A stretch of 7,627 nucleotides of DNA, taken from positions 1 through 7,627 of the forward strand of contig QIHU01000166.1 in assembly GCA_003231035.1 (NCBI GenBank), written 5' to 3'. A model generated the notes under the pieces. It saw nothing but the letters and a program-made list of their open reading frames with translations. It made no database searches and was not told the DNA's origin. The number at the start of each line of letters is the position of its first letter. Position 1 is the first letter of the stretch. This stretch comes from Acidobacteriota bacterium (GTDB lineage: Bacteria; Acidobacteriota; Thermoanaerobaculia; Multivoradales; SZUA-115). Positions 1 through 6,885 of the stretch are shown one piece after another. A program made the position numbers and the translations under genes.

Positions 1-866
1 CGGTCTAGACCGGGCAAGCTCGCCAGGTGGGGCACGATCTCTTGCCGGGTCAAATCAGTGGCGTTGAGGCCGAAGCGGCCCTCGACATAGCCGCGCAGAA
101 CCTCGCAAATGTCGAAGTGGAAGCGGCGCACGGCGACCGGGTCGGTGAAGTCGGTGGCGCGCAGGGCGTCGAGCTGGCGAAAAGCGAGAACGTGAGCCGG
201 CGGCGCGGGCTTGACCACCGCGGTCCGACGTCGGCGCCATAGGAAATAGCCGCCCACCGCGAGCACCAGTAACACCAGGGCACACCCCGCGGCGATCCAG
301 CCCCAGGGGCGCGCTTGGGGGAGGGGTTGCAGCGGTTTGATGTCGAGAATGTCGGCTGCCTCGCCATCGGCGGGGAGGACGGATTGAACTTCGACGAAGA
401 TCTCGGAGGTGGTGATCGTCTTCGTCGGGCTTGTCGCCGTCTCGCTGCCCTCACCCTCACTCTCGGGGCGCTGAGTGCGGTAGTGGACGGTGACCGGAGG
501 GAGGACGTAGGAGCCCACCAAGTCGGCGCGCAGCTCGTACCACTGCCGCTCGACGACTCGTTGTCCCACCTGCTGGGGCTCGTCCTGACCCAGATCGATA
601 ATACGAAAGCCGGCGATCTGGGATCCCAGTTCAGGCAGGGTGACGGCGATCTCGGGGTCGTGCTCGACGGTAACGGCGTAGGTGATCACGTCACCCGTGG
701 TCGCCACCGCCGGATCGACCGAAGCTCGCGCTTCGACAGCAGGTCGGGCTTCGGGCTCGGTCGCCCTCTCTAGATCCGCTGGGCCACAGCCGACACTGGC
801 GGCGACCCAGAGCCCCAGCAGGGCGCGCCAAGCTAGAGAGAAGTGAGGATGGCGGACAACGGCCAT
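1..866 (-). CDS. BatD/DUF4381-like membrane protein, 3' end missing (runs off window)
   Basis: The reading frame stays open from an ATG at 866 to the window edge, giving 288 residues without a stop. Residues 14-27 are a hydrophobic export segment ending in SVGC, an imperfect lipobox, so the product may be a lipoprotein or carry an ordinary signal peptide. Residues about 47-165 form a beta-rich region starting ARASVDPAVATTGD, which resembles the repeated extracytoplasmic domain of BatD proteins. Residues about 189-209 are a transmembrane helix followed by RRRR, so the remainder is cytoplasmic. The tail, with its FHFDICEVLRGYVEGRFG stretch, resembles the helical C-terminus of DUF4381 and BatD-type proteins. 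The start lies 3 bases after the stop of the upstream gene, with an AGGGA-like site about 10-15 bases before it, so it is probably translationally coupled. Its role is inferred from the MoxR/DUF58 operon context; no catalytic residues are visible. Family assignment rests on architecture rather than on a diagnostic motif. Confidence 0.8.
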   Translation of the reverse strand, partial: MAVVRHPHFSLAWRALLGLWVAASVGCGPADLERATEPEARPAVEARASVDPAVATTGDVITYAVTVEHDPEIAVTLPELGSQIAGFRIIDLGQDEPQQVGQRVVERQWYELRADLVGSYVLPPVTVHYRTQRPESEGEGSETATSPTKTITTSEIFVEVQSVLPADGEAADILDIKPLQPLPQARPWGWIAAGCALVLLVLAVGGYFLWRRRRTAVVKPAPPAHVLAFRQLDALRATDFTDPVAVRRFHFDICEVLRGYVEGRFGLNATDLTRQEIVPHLASLPGLD

Positions 867-869
867 GGG

Positions 870-1886
870 CTAGCGCTTCCCTGCCGTGGGTGGACTTTGC
901 GAGGTCATCGCTTCGACCACCAATTCGACCTCATCCGCCGCCAACTCGGACTCGACCATCCGCTGAAAGGCGTCCCGCGCCTTCTGGGCCCGGTAGTCTC
1001 GTTCGACCCGGGAGCGGACTTCCTCGAACTTGGGCTCCGCCGCCCGCTCGTCCTCTGCCCCTGGGGCGCGGTATCGATCGAGGTTGGCGGTGAAGAAGTT
1101 GGCCAGGTCGGCGGGGTCGGCGGTGATCTGGCTGAGGATTTCGCGTTCGGCGAACTTGCTCACCGCGAGTTGTTTGTGGAGCGTCGTCAAATGCGCCAGA
1201 ACCTCTGAATCTTGGTCGTATTCAAGCTTTTGCGCCTTGCGCCAGATGAGCTCGTCGGCCACGTACTGGCGCAAGAGTTGCTCCGGTTGCGCTTTGAGTT
1301 GTTTGGCCACTTGGGCCGGCATGGCGTCGAGGCTGCGCTCGACCTCCGAGCGGCGGATCTCGCGCTGGCCGATGCGCGCCACCACCGGGTCGCCATCGCC
1401 ACGCCGCACCGCCGAGCCAGCCTCGCCGCCATCGAGTTGGACCCGGGCACTCAGCGCCGCCTGGGCCGCCTGGGTGCGCCCGAGACTCTCGAGGCAGTGG
1501 ACGATGCGCTGGCCGACCTCGTCCGCCAGCTCGCCGGTGTCGAGGGTTTCGGCCTCGTAGAACCAGCGCAGAGCGGACTCGTGCCGCCCTTGGTCGAGGT
1601 AGCTGTTGCCCAGACTGTAGGCGATCTTGGCGCGCGCCTCGGCGGGCTGCGAACCGGTGGTGAGGTAGGTGGCGTAGAGGGCGGAGGCTTCGTCGAGCAC
1701 CCCGGCGGCCTTGAGCTTGCTGGCCACCCGGCGCAGGTGGTCGGGGTTGGCGTTGGCCCCGATTGGGGTCAGCCAGAGGCGCGCGGCGATGGCTAGCAGC
1801 AAGAGCAGGCAAAGCGCCAGCAGCAGGCGCACCAGGCCGTCCTTGGCCGAGGTCTCGGGGGTTGTGGGGGGGCTACGTAGATCCAT
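870..1886 (-). CDS. Membrane-anchored TPR and SurA/PpiC N-domain-like protein lacking the parvulin domain
   Basis: The product has 338 residues. After a short cytoplasmic N-terminus comes one transmembrane helix (about residues 18-40, very leucine-rich), so the rest should be periplasmic. Residues about 50-150 form TPR-like helical pairs, for example AYSLGNSYLDQGRHESALRW. From about 166 a chaperone-like region begins (PVVARIGQREIRRSEVERSL) in the style of SurA, PpiC and PrsA N-domains. It runs to ADLANFFTANLDRYR at 260-273, the helix that normally precedes the parvulin prolyl isomerase domain. Only about 12 residues follow before the usual post-isomerase helix (KFEEVRSRVERDYRAQKARD), so the catalytic domain of about 90 residues is absent. 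A purely chaperone or scaffolding role is inferred. I chose the ATG at 1886 because GAAGGG lies 7 bases upstream; an in-frame TTG at 1901 would add five residues but has no better site. It lies 29 bases after the DUF58 gene and 3 bases before the BatD-like gene. Confidence 0.85.
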   Translation of the reverse strand: MDLRSPPTTPETSAKDGLVRLLLALCLLLLLAIAARLWLTPIGANANPDHLRRVASKLKAAGVLDEASALYATYLTTGSQPAEARAKIAYSLGNSYLDQGRHESALRWFYEAETLDTGELADEVGQRIVHCLESLGRTQAAQAALSARVQLDGGEAGSAVRRGDGDPVVARIGQREIRRSEVERSLDAMPAQVAKQLKAQPEQLLRQYVADELIWRKAQKLEYDQDSEVLAHLTTLHKQLAVSKFAEREILSQITADPADLANFFTANLDRYRAPGAEDERAAEPKFEEVRSRVERDYRAQKARDAFQRMVESELAADEVELVVEAMTSQSPPTAGKR

Positions 1887-1915
1887 TGCGGGGCCCTTCA
1901 AGTTCGGCGGACTGC

Positions 1916-2827
1916 TCAGCGATCCCGCGAGCGGAAGAACTGAATCAGGGTGTCGACATAGGGTTTATCGGTCCAGATCGAGACCTCACCGACGCCGGCC
2001 GAACGAAAGAGGTCGGCCCGCTGGTGGCGGTCCTCACCGGCGAGAAAAGTGAAGCCGCTGGAGATTCCCTTGTCCGAGGTGTCGACCAGTAGCGTGTGGC
2101 CGGTTTCGGCATCTTCCAACTCGATCAGGCCGATCCTGGGGAGTTCCACCTCGCGCGGGTCGGTGAACGAGATGGCGGTGACATCGTGCCGTTTGGCGGC
2201 GATGCGCAGCCTCTCCTCATAGCCGTCGTCCTGAAAATCGGAGAGGACGAAAGCGACGACGCGCCGCGGCGCCACTTTGGCCAAGAAGTCTAGCGCCCCT
2301 TCGAGGTCGGTGCTCTGGCGGCTGGGCTGGAAGGAGAGAATCTCGCGAATCACCCGCCAGACGTGCGCCCGGCCCTTCTTGGGCGGGATGTAGCACTCGA
2401 CATGGTCGGTGAAGACGATCAGACCGACCCGGTCGTTGCTCTTGATGGCGGTGTAGGCGAGCACGGCGGCGACTTCCGCCGCGAGCTCGTTCTTCTGCTG
2501 GCTGCCGCTACCGAAAGCACCGGAGGAGGAGAGGTCGACCAGCAGCATCACGGTCAGCTCGCGCTCCTCGCGGTATTCCTTGACGTGCGGAACCCCAGTG
2601 CGCGCGGTGACCTTCCACTCGATGTGGCGAATGTCGTCCCCGGGGCGGTACTCGCGCACCTCCTCGAACTCCATGCCGCGCCCTTTGAAGGCACTCTCGT
2701 ACTCACCGGCCATCAGGTCGGTCACCGTCCGCTGGGTGCGGATTTGGATCGCCTTGATCTTCTGAAACAGCTCGGGCGATAGGGTTTTCCCACGCTGGGA
2801 GTCGGTACTGGCTTGGGGTTGGTGCAT
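1916..2827 (-). CDS. DUF58 domain protein (VWA-like, MoxR partner)
   Basis: The product has 303 residues, is soluble, and lacks a signal or membrane segment. The DUF58 hallmark is at residues 60-76 (YRPGDDIRHIEWKVTAR). A von Willebrand A-type fold follows: the metal-binding DLSSS motif is at 98-102, STDLEGAL at 172-179 supplies the usual second metal-site threonine, and LSDFQDDG at 195-202 supplies the third loop. All metal-site elements appear intact. DUF58 proteins are regularly encoded next to MoxR ATPases and are thought to act with them as adaptors in protein maturation or stress tolerance. That role is known from family context rather than shown here. The gene begins 22 bases after the moxR-like stop. 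No purine-rich ribosome site is visible before this ATG, so translation may depend on coupling to the upstream gene. The C-terminal third ends close to the last VWA helix, so this is the short, membrane-free DUF58 form. Confidence 0.93.
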   Translation of the reverse strand: MHQPQASTDSQRGKTLSPELFQKIKAIQIRTQRTVTDLMAGEYESAFKGRGMEFEEVREYRPGDDIRHIEWKVTARTGVPHVKEYREERELTVMLLVDLSSSGAFGSGSQQKNELAAEVAAVLAYTAIKSNDRVGLIVFTDHVECYIPPKKGRAHVWRVIREILSFQPSRQSTDLEGALDFLAKVAPRRVVAFVLSDFQDDGYEERLRIAAKRHDVTAISFTDPREVELPRIGLIELEDAETGHTLLVDTSDKGISSGFTFLAGEDRHQRADLFRSAGVGEVSIWTDKPYVDTLIQFFRSRDR

Positions 2828-2849
2828 CGTGATCGGAGCGTGTAGGGCT

Positions 2850-3839
2850 CTAGGGGACGTCGACGGTGTTGAAGATCTGTTGGATGAGGTCGTCGGAGGT
2901 CAGATCCCGCGCCTCGGCCTCGTAAGAAACCAGCAGCCGGTGGCGCAAGACGTCGGGGCCGATGTCCTTGACGTCTTGCGGGGTGACGTAGGAGCGGCCA
3001 GACATGAAGGCCTGGACCCGCGCCGCCTGCGCCAGGTAGATGGTGGCGCGGGGCGAGGCGCCGTAGTCGATCAGTTTTTCGAGTTCACCGAGTTTGTAGA
3101 GCCCCGGCTCGCGGGTGGCGAAGACGATGTCCACGATGTAGTCCTCGACCTTACCGTCGAGGTAGATCGAGTCGGCGACCTGGCGCATCTGGCGGATGTC
3201 GTCAGGGGTCAAGACCGGCTCGATGGTCGGTTTTTCGCGCCTCGCCATGCGCCGCATGATTTCTTTCTCTTCGACCTTGTTGGGGTAGTCGACCCGCAGT
3301 TTCAGCATGAAGCGGTCGACCTGCGCTTCGGGCAGCGGGTAGGTGCCCTCTTGCTCGATCGGGTTCTGGGTGGCGAGGACCAGAAAGGGGTCGGGTAGGG
3401 TATGGGTGGTGTCGCCGATGGTCACTTGGCGTTCTTGCATCGCCTCGAGCAGGGCGCTTTGAACCTTCGCCGGGGAGCGGTTGATCTCATCGGCGAGGAG
3501 GAGATTGGTGAACAGCGGGCCCTTCTTGACGGTGAAGTCGCCGCTCTGCGGTCGGTAGATCTCAGTTCCGATCAGGTCCGCCGGCAGCAGATCCGGGGTG
3601 AACTGAATGCGCGAGAAGTTGGTTTGCACCGCTTCGGCGACGGTCTTGATCGAGGTGGTCTTGGCCAAGCCGGGAATGCCCTCGATCAAAACGTGGCCGT
3701 CGGCGATCAGCGCCATGAGCAGACGATCGATCATGTATCGCTGTCCCACGATTACCTTGCCGACCTCGTCGCGCAGGCGGGTAAGGCGGTGGGAAAGTGC
3801 CTCGATCTCTGAACTCAACTCTTGTGCGGTCACGCTCAT
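2850..3839 (-). CDS. MoxR-family AAA+ ATPase
   Basis: The product has 329 residues from the chosen start. Walker A is GIPGLAKT (54-61) and Walker B is LLLADE (113-118), followed by the MoxR signature INRSPAKVQSALLEAMQE. Sensor 1 is ATQNPIEQEGTYPLPEAQ, followed by DRF with the arginine finger. Sensor 2 is SPRATIYLAQAARVQAF near 262-278. The order matches the AAA_3 core plus lid, and length is normal for the family. MoxR ATPases use ATP to remodel or help mature client proteins together with VWA-domain partners; the next gene, a DUF58 protein, is the expected partner. An ATG at 3860 gives a seven-residue longer form, but its AGGAG is about 15 bases away. The ATG at 3839 has AGGAG exactly 6 bases upstream (3846-3850), so I prefer it. 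This is probably the first gene of a four-gene cluster with gaps of 3-29 bases. The client protein is unknown. Confidence 0.95.
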   Translation of the reverse strand: MSVTAQELSSEIEALSHRLTRLRDEVGKVIVGQRYMIDRLLMALIADGHVLIEGIPGLAKTTSIKTVAEAVQTNFSRIQFTPDLLPADLIGTEIYRPQSGDFTVKKGPLFTNLLLADEINRSPAKVQSALLEAMQERQVTIGDTTHTLPDPFLVLATQNPIEQEGTYPLPEAQVDRFMLKLRVDYPNKVEEKEIMRRMARREKPTIEPVLTPDDIRQMRQVADSIYLDGKVEDYIVDIVFATREPGLYKLGELEKLIDYGASPRATIYLAQAARVQAFMSGRSYVTPQDVKDIGPDVLRHRLLVSYEAEARDLTSDDLIQQIFNTVDVP

Positions 3840-3845
3840 CTGCCT

Positions 3846-3850
3846 CTCCT
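3846..3850 (-). promoter_or_regulatory. Ribosome binding site deciding the MoxR start
   Basis: On the minus strand this reads AGGAG, with a 6-base spacer to the ATG at 3839. It lies inside the first codons of the alternative ATG-3860 form, so it argues that translation begins at the inner ATG. Confidence 0.6.
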
Positions 3851-3880
3851 GGGCGCTCATTCGTCGTTTTCTTGGCTCCT

Positions 3881-3897
3881 CCGCGATCGATCCGCGG
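3881..3897. repeat. Short inverted repeat in the MoxR leader
   Basis: CCGCG and CGCGG are perfect complements separated by a 7-base loop (ATCGATC). It lies in the 158-base gap between the TlpA-fusion gene and the preferred MoxR start, directly beside a GGAGG run on the minus strand. It could be an RNA hairpin or a protein site. There is no T-tract, so it does not look like an intrinsic terminator. A five-base stem in GC-rich DNA can arise by chance. Confidence 0.3.
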
Positions 3898-3997
3898 CGG
3901 GTGGCTGCCGGTGAGCCGGATCCGCGAGAAGCGGGGACCCGAGTCGGTAGCGACGAAGTGAGAGCGCCGATTCAACTGTCTTGTGGGGTGGATTCCT

Positions 3998-5518
3998 TCA
4001 GGGCAACGGATCTGAACTGATTTCGGGGCTCGGTCTTAGATTCGTCTTCAGTTTGGCCTTCAGCTTGGCTCTTAGCTTGGTCTGCCCGGGATCGGGACGG
4101 AGTGCTTGGAGACCGACTTCAACCCGCCGCTCGATTCTATCCAACTGCTCGCGTGATGGCTGCCCTCCGCCGTAGCGGACGTCGTCGAGCAGGCGCGCCA
4201 GATGGGTGCTCTCTAGGTCGCTGGGCGAGGTGCCGAGTTCCCCCTCAAGGGTTGCGAGAGTGGCGAGGCTGGCGGCGGTGTTGCCCTGCATGCGCTGCCG
4301 GCGCGATGTGTCGAACGCCTCTTGGAAGCGCTCGAACTGGTCGGTGTCGGCCGCCGAGGGGGCTGTCGAGTGACGCTGGTGGCGGATCAGGAGCGCGAAC
4401 AACAGGGCCAAGACGGTGCCTCCCGCGGCGAGAGAGATGACCGCGACCCCCATCGGCATCCCCAGCAGAGAAGCCCGCTTGACGGTGACCGTCGGACCGG
4501 TGATCTGGCTGGCCACCGGCTCTTGCTCGAAACGCGGGGTGTAACGCAGCTCGATCGGATCGAGCGCATAGCGGCCCGCCTCGGTCGCTTCGAAGGCGAG
4601 CCGGTAGTTGACCACGTTGCGCCCTGCCTCGCTGCTGCTGGTGGCGGAAGTACCGATCTGGCGCAGCCCTTCGGGGGCTTCGAGGGCCGGGGGGAGCAGC
4701 AGGTACTCGTCAAAGTTGCCGGCCCAGAGGATCTTGATGTCGAGGTGGAAGGACTCGCCGGGTCGAGGCTCGGTGGTCGAGAGTTCCCAGCGGGCGGTGG
4801 GTGGCTCTAGCTGGGTGGGTAGTTCGACGGGGGCGGGTTCGGCCGCCGCGACTTCCGCGGTGGTTGCGCTTCGGGTGGGAAGCGGCACCGCACCCGGTGG
4901 ATAGATCTCGAAGCTTTGCTCAAAGAGGTCGGCCAAGGTACTCCAGTCGCGGGCACCGCGCGAGACGCCGACAATACGGCCAAGCGGATCGATCACGTAG
5001 GAGATCGGTATCGAGGTGGCGCGGTAGGCGCGGCCAACGCTCCCTTTGGAATCCCAGAGGTTGGGGTAGGTAATTCCGAGCTGGGCAAGAAAATTGGGCA
5101 GTTTGGCGTCGCTGCGATCGGTGGAGACTCCGAGCACCACCAAGCCGGCGTCGCCCAGCTCTTGGTGGAGGCGCTCCAGGGTGGGCATCTCGGAACGGCA
5201 GGGGCCGCACCAGGTGGCGAAAAATGTGAGGACCACCCATTGGCCGCGCGAGTCGGAAAGGGCGCGTTGCCCTCCCGCCAGGTCGGGCAGGCGAAAGTCC
5301 GAGGCGAGGGTGGGTGGCTGCACCGGACGGATGCCGTGGCTGCGCAGAAGGGTAGCGATCTGTTCGTCGCTCTGTGTGCTTGCCGCGGTGGGGGCGGCCA
5401 GCGCGGCGCGCGGTGTCAAGGTCGCACTTGCCGAGACGGCAAACAGGATGACCCAAAGCGTCATTTTGACACTCTTCAACCACCCCCAAGAGGCGAATTC
5501 CCAGCTTTCTTTGCCCAT
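3998..5518 (-). CDS. Secreted TlpA-like thioredoxin fused to a BatD-like domain with membrane anchor
   Basis: The product has 506 residues. Residues 1-42 look like a signal peptide: lysines at 3, 15 and 18, a hydrophobic core MTLWVILFAVSA, and an AALAAP cleavage-like end. Residues about 65-205 are a TlpA/ResA/AhpC-TSA-type thioredoxin fold with the redox motif WCGPC at 103-107 (FFATWCGPCRSEMPTLE) and the cis-proline loop SIPISYVID at 169-177, so it should be redox-active in the periplasm. A proline/alanine linker (about 207-240) leads to a beta-rich module (about 242-348) resembling a BatD-type domain. A transmembrane helix follows (about 355-379), then a helical cytoplasmic tail ending in cationic repeats. 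The start ATG at 5518 was chosen because it supplies the positively charged signal-peptide n-region; an inner ATG at 5464 would lose it. The ribosome site is weak. The frame stays open upstream to 6007, but that part lies opposite the lysine-reductase gene and is not real. The substrate is unknown; the MoxR/Bat operon downstream suggests envelope protein maturation. Confidence 0.9.
   Translation of the reverse strand: MGKESWEFASWGWLKSVKMTLWVILFAVSASATLTPRAALAAPTAASTQSDEQIATLLRSHGIRPVQPPTLASDFRLPDLAGGQRALSDSRGQWVVLTFFATWCGPCRSEMPTLERLHQELGDAGLVVLGVSTDRSDAKLPNFLAQLGITYPNLWDSKGSVGRAYRATSIPISYVIDPLGRIVGVSRGARDWSTLADLFEQSFEIYPPGAVPLPTRSATTAEVAAAEPAPVELPTQLEPPTARWELSTTEPRPGESFHLDIKILWAGNFDEYLLLPPALEAPEGLRQIGTSATSSSEAGRNVVNYRLAFEATEAGRYALDPIELRYTPRFEQEPVASQITGPTVTVKRASLLGMPMGVAVISLAAGGTVLALLFALLIRHQRHSTAPSAADTDQFERFQEAFDTSRRQRMQGNTAASLATLATLEGELGTSPSDLESTHLARLLDDVRYGGGQPSREQLDRIERRVEVGLQALRPDPGQTKLRAKLKAKLKTNLRPSPEISSDPLP
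4034..4081 (-). repeat. Four tandem 12-base units coding a cationic tail
   Basis: On the minus strand the units begin ACCAAGCTAAGA, GCCAAGCTGAAG, GCCAAACTGAAG and ACGAATCTAAGA. They encode TKLR-AKLK-AKLK-TNLR at residues 480-495 of the TlpA fusion protein. The register is in frame, so gain or loss of a unit would only lengthen or shorten the tail. It would form an amphipathic basic helix on the cytoplasmic side of the membrane. Confidence 0.7.
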
Positions 5519-5611
5519 CGCCGTTAGCCTAAAGCAAGGGCCGTGCCTAGCGGTCCGGTGGTAGAGTGCGGGGCCGTTACCATCCAGAAACTTGCGCAAA
5601 GGAGGAGTTGC
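5519..5611. promoter_or_regulatory. Divergent intergenic region, presumed promoters both ways
   Basis: These 93 bases separate the start of the TlpA fusion (minus) from the start of the lysine reductase (plus), so transcription in both directions should begin here or inside the neighbouring gene. I see no convincing -35/-10 pair in either direction. The clearest signal is the plus-strand ribosome site at 5598-5605. The call rests on gene orientation alone. Confidence 0.35.
5598..5605 (+). promoter_or_regulatory. Strong ribosome binding site for the GTG start at 5612
   Basis: AAAGGAGG is a near-perfect anti-16S match with a 6-base spacer to GTG at 5612. It fixes the start of the lysine-ketoglutarate reductase gene against the longer in-frame GTG at 5543. 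Confidence 0.85.
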
Positions 5612-6880
5612 GTGGCCGATATCGGGATTCGTCGAGAGGACAAGAATCGTTGGGAGCGTCGCGTTCCCTTGAGCCCCGCCCACGTTGCCGAGTTGGTGGC
5701 GGAACGGGACATTTCCGTCGTCGTTCAGCCCTCTGCGATCCGCATCTATCCCGACGAGGAGTACGCGCAAGCGGGAGCGACGGTGGCGGAGGATCTGTCG
5801 CCGTGCGGCGTCATCTTGGGGGTCAAGGAGGTGCCAGCGCGGCGATTGTTGGCCGACAAACCGCATCTCTTCTTCGCCCACGTCATCAAAGGACAGCCCA
5901 CCGGTATGCCGCTTCTGGCTTCGCTCCTCGAGTCCAAGGTCAGCTTGATCGACTATGAGCGTATCGTCGATTCCGAAGGGCGCCGGTTGATCTTCTTCAG
6001 TCGCCACGCCGGCTACGCGGGGATCATCGATACCCTGTGGGCTCTGGGCCAGCGATTAAACTGGGAGGGGATCGACAGCGCCTTTTCCACCGTGAGACCG
6101 GCCCACACCTACGCCAATGTGGAGGCGGCGGTGCAGCAGTTGGTGGAGACGGTCGGTCGCAAGATTCGTGAGGAGGGGGTCAATCCGGCCTTGCACCCCC
6201 TGGTCTTCGGTTTTACCGGCGGTGGCAATGTCTCCCAAGGGGCGCAGGAGATTTTCGATCGTTTGCCGGTGCTGGAGATTCACCCCGACGACTTGCCCAG
6301 CTTGGCGACCAATCCCAACCTCTCGCGAAGGGTGCTCTACAAGACCGTCTTCCGCCGCCAAGAACGGCAACGCTTCGCCCGCCATCTGCCCTACCTGACC
6401 GCCTTGATCAACGGTGTTTACTGGGAGCCGAGCCATCCTCGACTGATCACCCGAGAAAACTTGCGCCACCTGTGGAGCAGCGAAGAGAAGCCGATGCTGC
6501 GCATCCTGGCCGATCTTTCCTGCGACTTGGAGGGCTCGATCGAAGCGACGGTGCGGGTGACGACTCCCGATGATCCGGTCTTCGTCTACGACCCGATGAC
6601 CGGTGAGAGCGAACTCGGTATCGAAGGGCGCGGTCCGTTGGTGCTGGCGGTGGACAACCTACCCTGCGAGATTCCCCGCGATGCCAGCGAACACTTCAGC
6701 GATAGCCTGTTGCCCTTCATTCCGCGGCTGGTCAAGGCCGATTTTGGCGCCGCTTTTGAGGATCTGATCCTCCCTTCGCCGCTCTACTCAGCCGTAGTGA
6801 CCCACGCTGGCCAGCTCACCCCGGGCTATCGCTATCTGGAAGAGCCGTTGCGTCAAACCGTCACTGCCGCTTCCGGGTAG
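5612..6880 (+). CDS. Lysine-ketoglutarate reductase (saccharopine-forming) domain protein, stand-alone
   Basis: The product has 422 residues, begins at GTG, and is soluble. The N-terminal part (IGIRREDKNRWERRVPLSP, residues 4-22) is the alanine dehydrogenase/transhydrogenase N-domain variant typical of the LKR half of the animal and plant bifunctional enzyme AASS. FFSRHAGYAGIIDTLWALG (128-146) and the nucleotide-binding glycine loop FTGGGNVSQGAQEIFDRLP (201-219) are strongly LKR-like. So are DLSCDLEGSIEATVRVTTP (301-319) and VDNLPCEIPRDASEHFSD (347-364). The known reaction condenses L-lysine with 2-oxoglutarate using NADPH to give saccharopine, the first step of lysine breakdown. The saccharopine dehydrogenase half present in the eukaryotic fusion is absent, and no partner gene is in the window. 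The gene stands alone: divergent from the Bat-like cluster, with its stop only 5 bases from the convergent stop of the next gene. Actual substrate remains inferred from similarity. Confidence 0.9.
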   Translation: MADIGIRREDKNRWERRVPLSPAHVAELVAERDISVVVQPSAIRIYPDEEYAQAGATVAEDLSPCGVILGVKEVPARRLLADKPHLFFAHVIKGQPTGMPLLASLLESKVSLIDYERIVDSEGRRLIFFSRHAGYAGIIDTLWALGQRLNWEGIDSAFSTVRPAHTYANVEAAVQQLVETVGRKIREEGVNPALHPLVFGFTGGGNVSQGAQEIFDRLPVLEIHPDDLPSLATNPNLSRRVLYKTVFRRQERQRFARHLPYLTALINGVYWEPSHPRLITRENLRHLWSSEEKPMLRILADLSCDLEGSIEATVRVTTPDDPVFVYDPMTGESELGIEGRGPLVLAVDNLPCEIPRDASEHFSDSLLPFIPRLVKADFGAAFEDLILPSPLYSAVVTHAGQLTPGYRYLEEPLRQTVTAASG

Positions 6881-6885
6881 CGCCT

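Noticed and set aside
315..773. Plus-strand open frame of 152 codons opposite the BatD-like gene.
   Set aside because: It is a mirror of GC-rich codon use in the minus-strand gene, with no recognisable domain or ribosome site.
1212..1796. Plus-strand open frame of 194 codons opposite the SurA-like gene.
   Set aside because: It is antisense to a gene with clear family motifs, and its sequence looks like a reversed-codon artefact.
2829..3398. Plus-strand open frame of 189 codons opposite the MoxR gene.
   Set aside because: It is antisense to highly conserved AAA+ motifs; the Asp/Gly/Val-rich composition is typical of a shadow frame.
3861..3997. Possible promoter for the MoxR operon (a TTGAAT-like -35 on the minus strand).
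   Set aside because: No acceptable -10 hexamer lies at proper spacing; the best partner (GCTACC, 18 bases away) is too weak.
5519..6007. The frame of the TlpA fusion stays open about 160 codons further upstream on the minus strand.
   Set aside because: It lies opposite the well-supported lysine reductase gene, has no family-like sequence, and the signal peptide begins at 5518.
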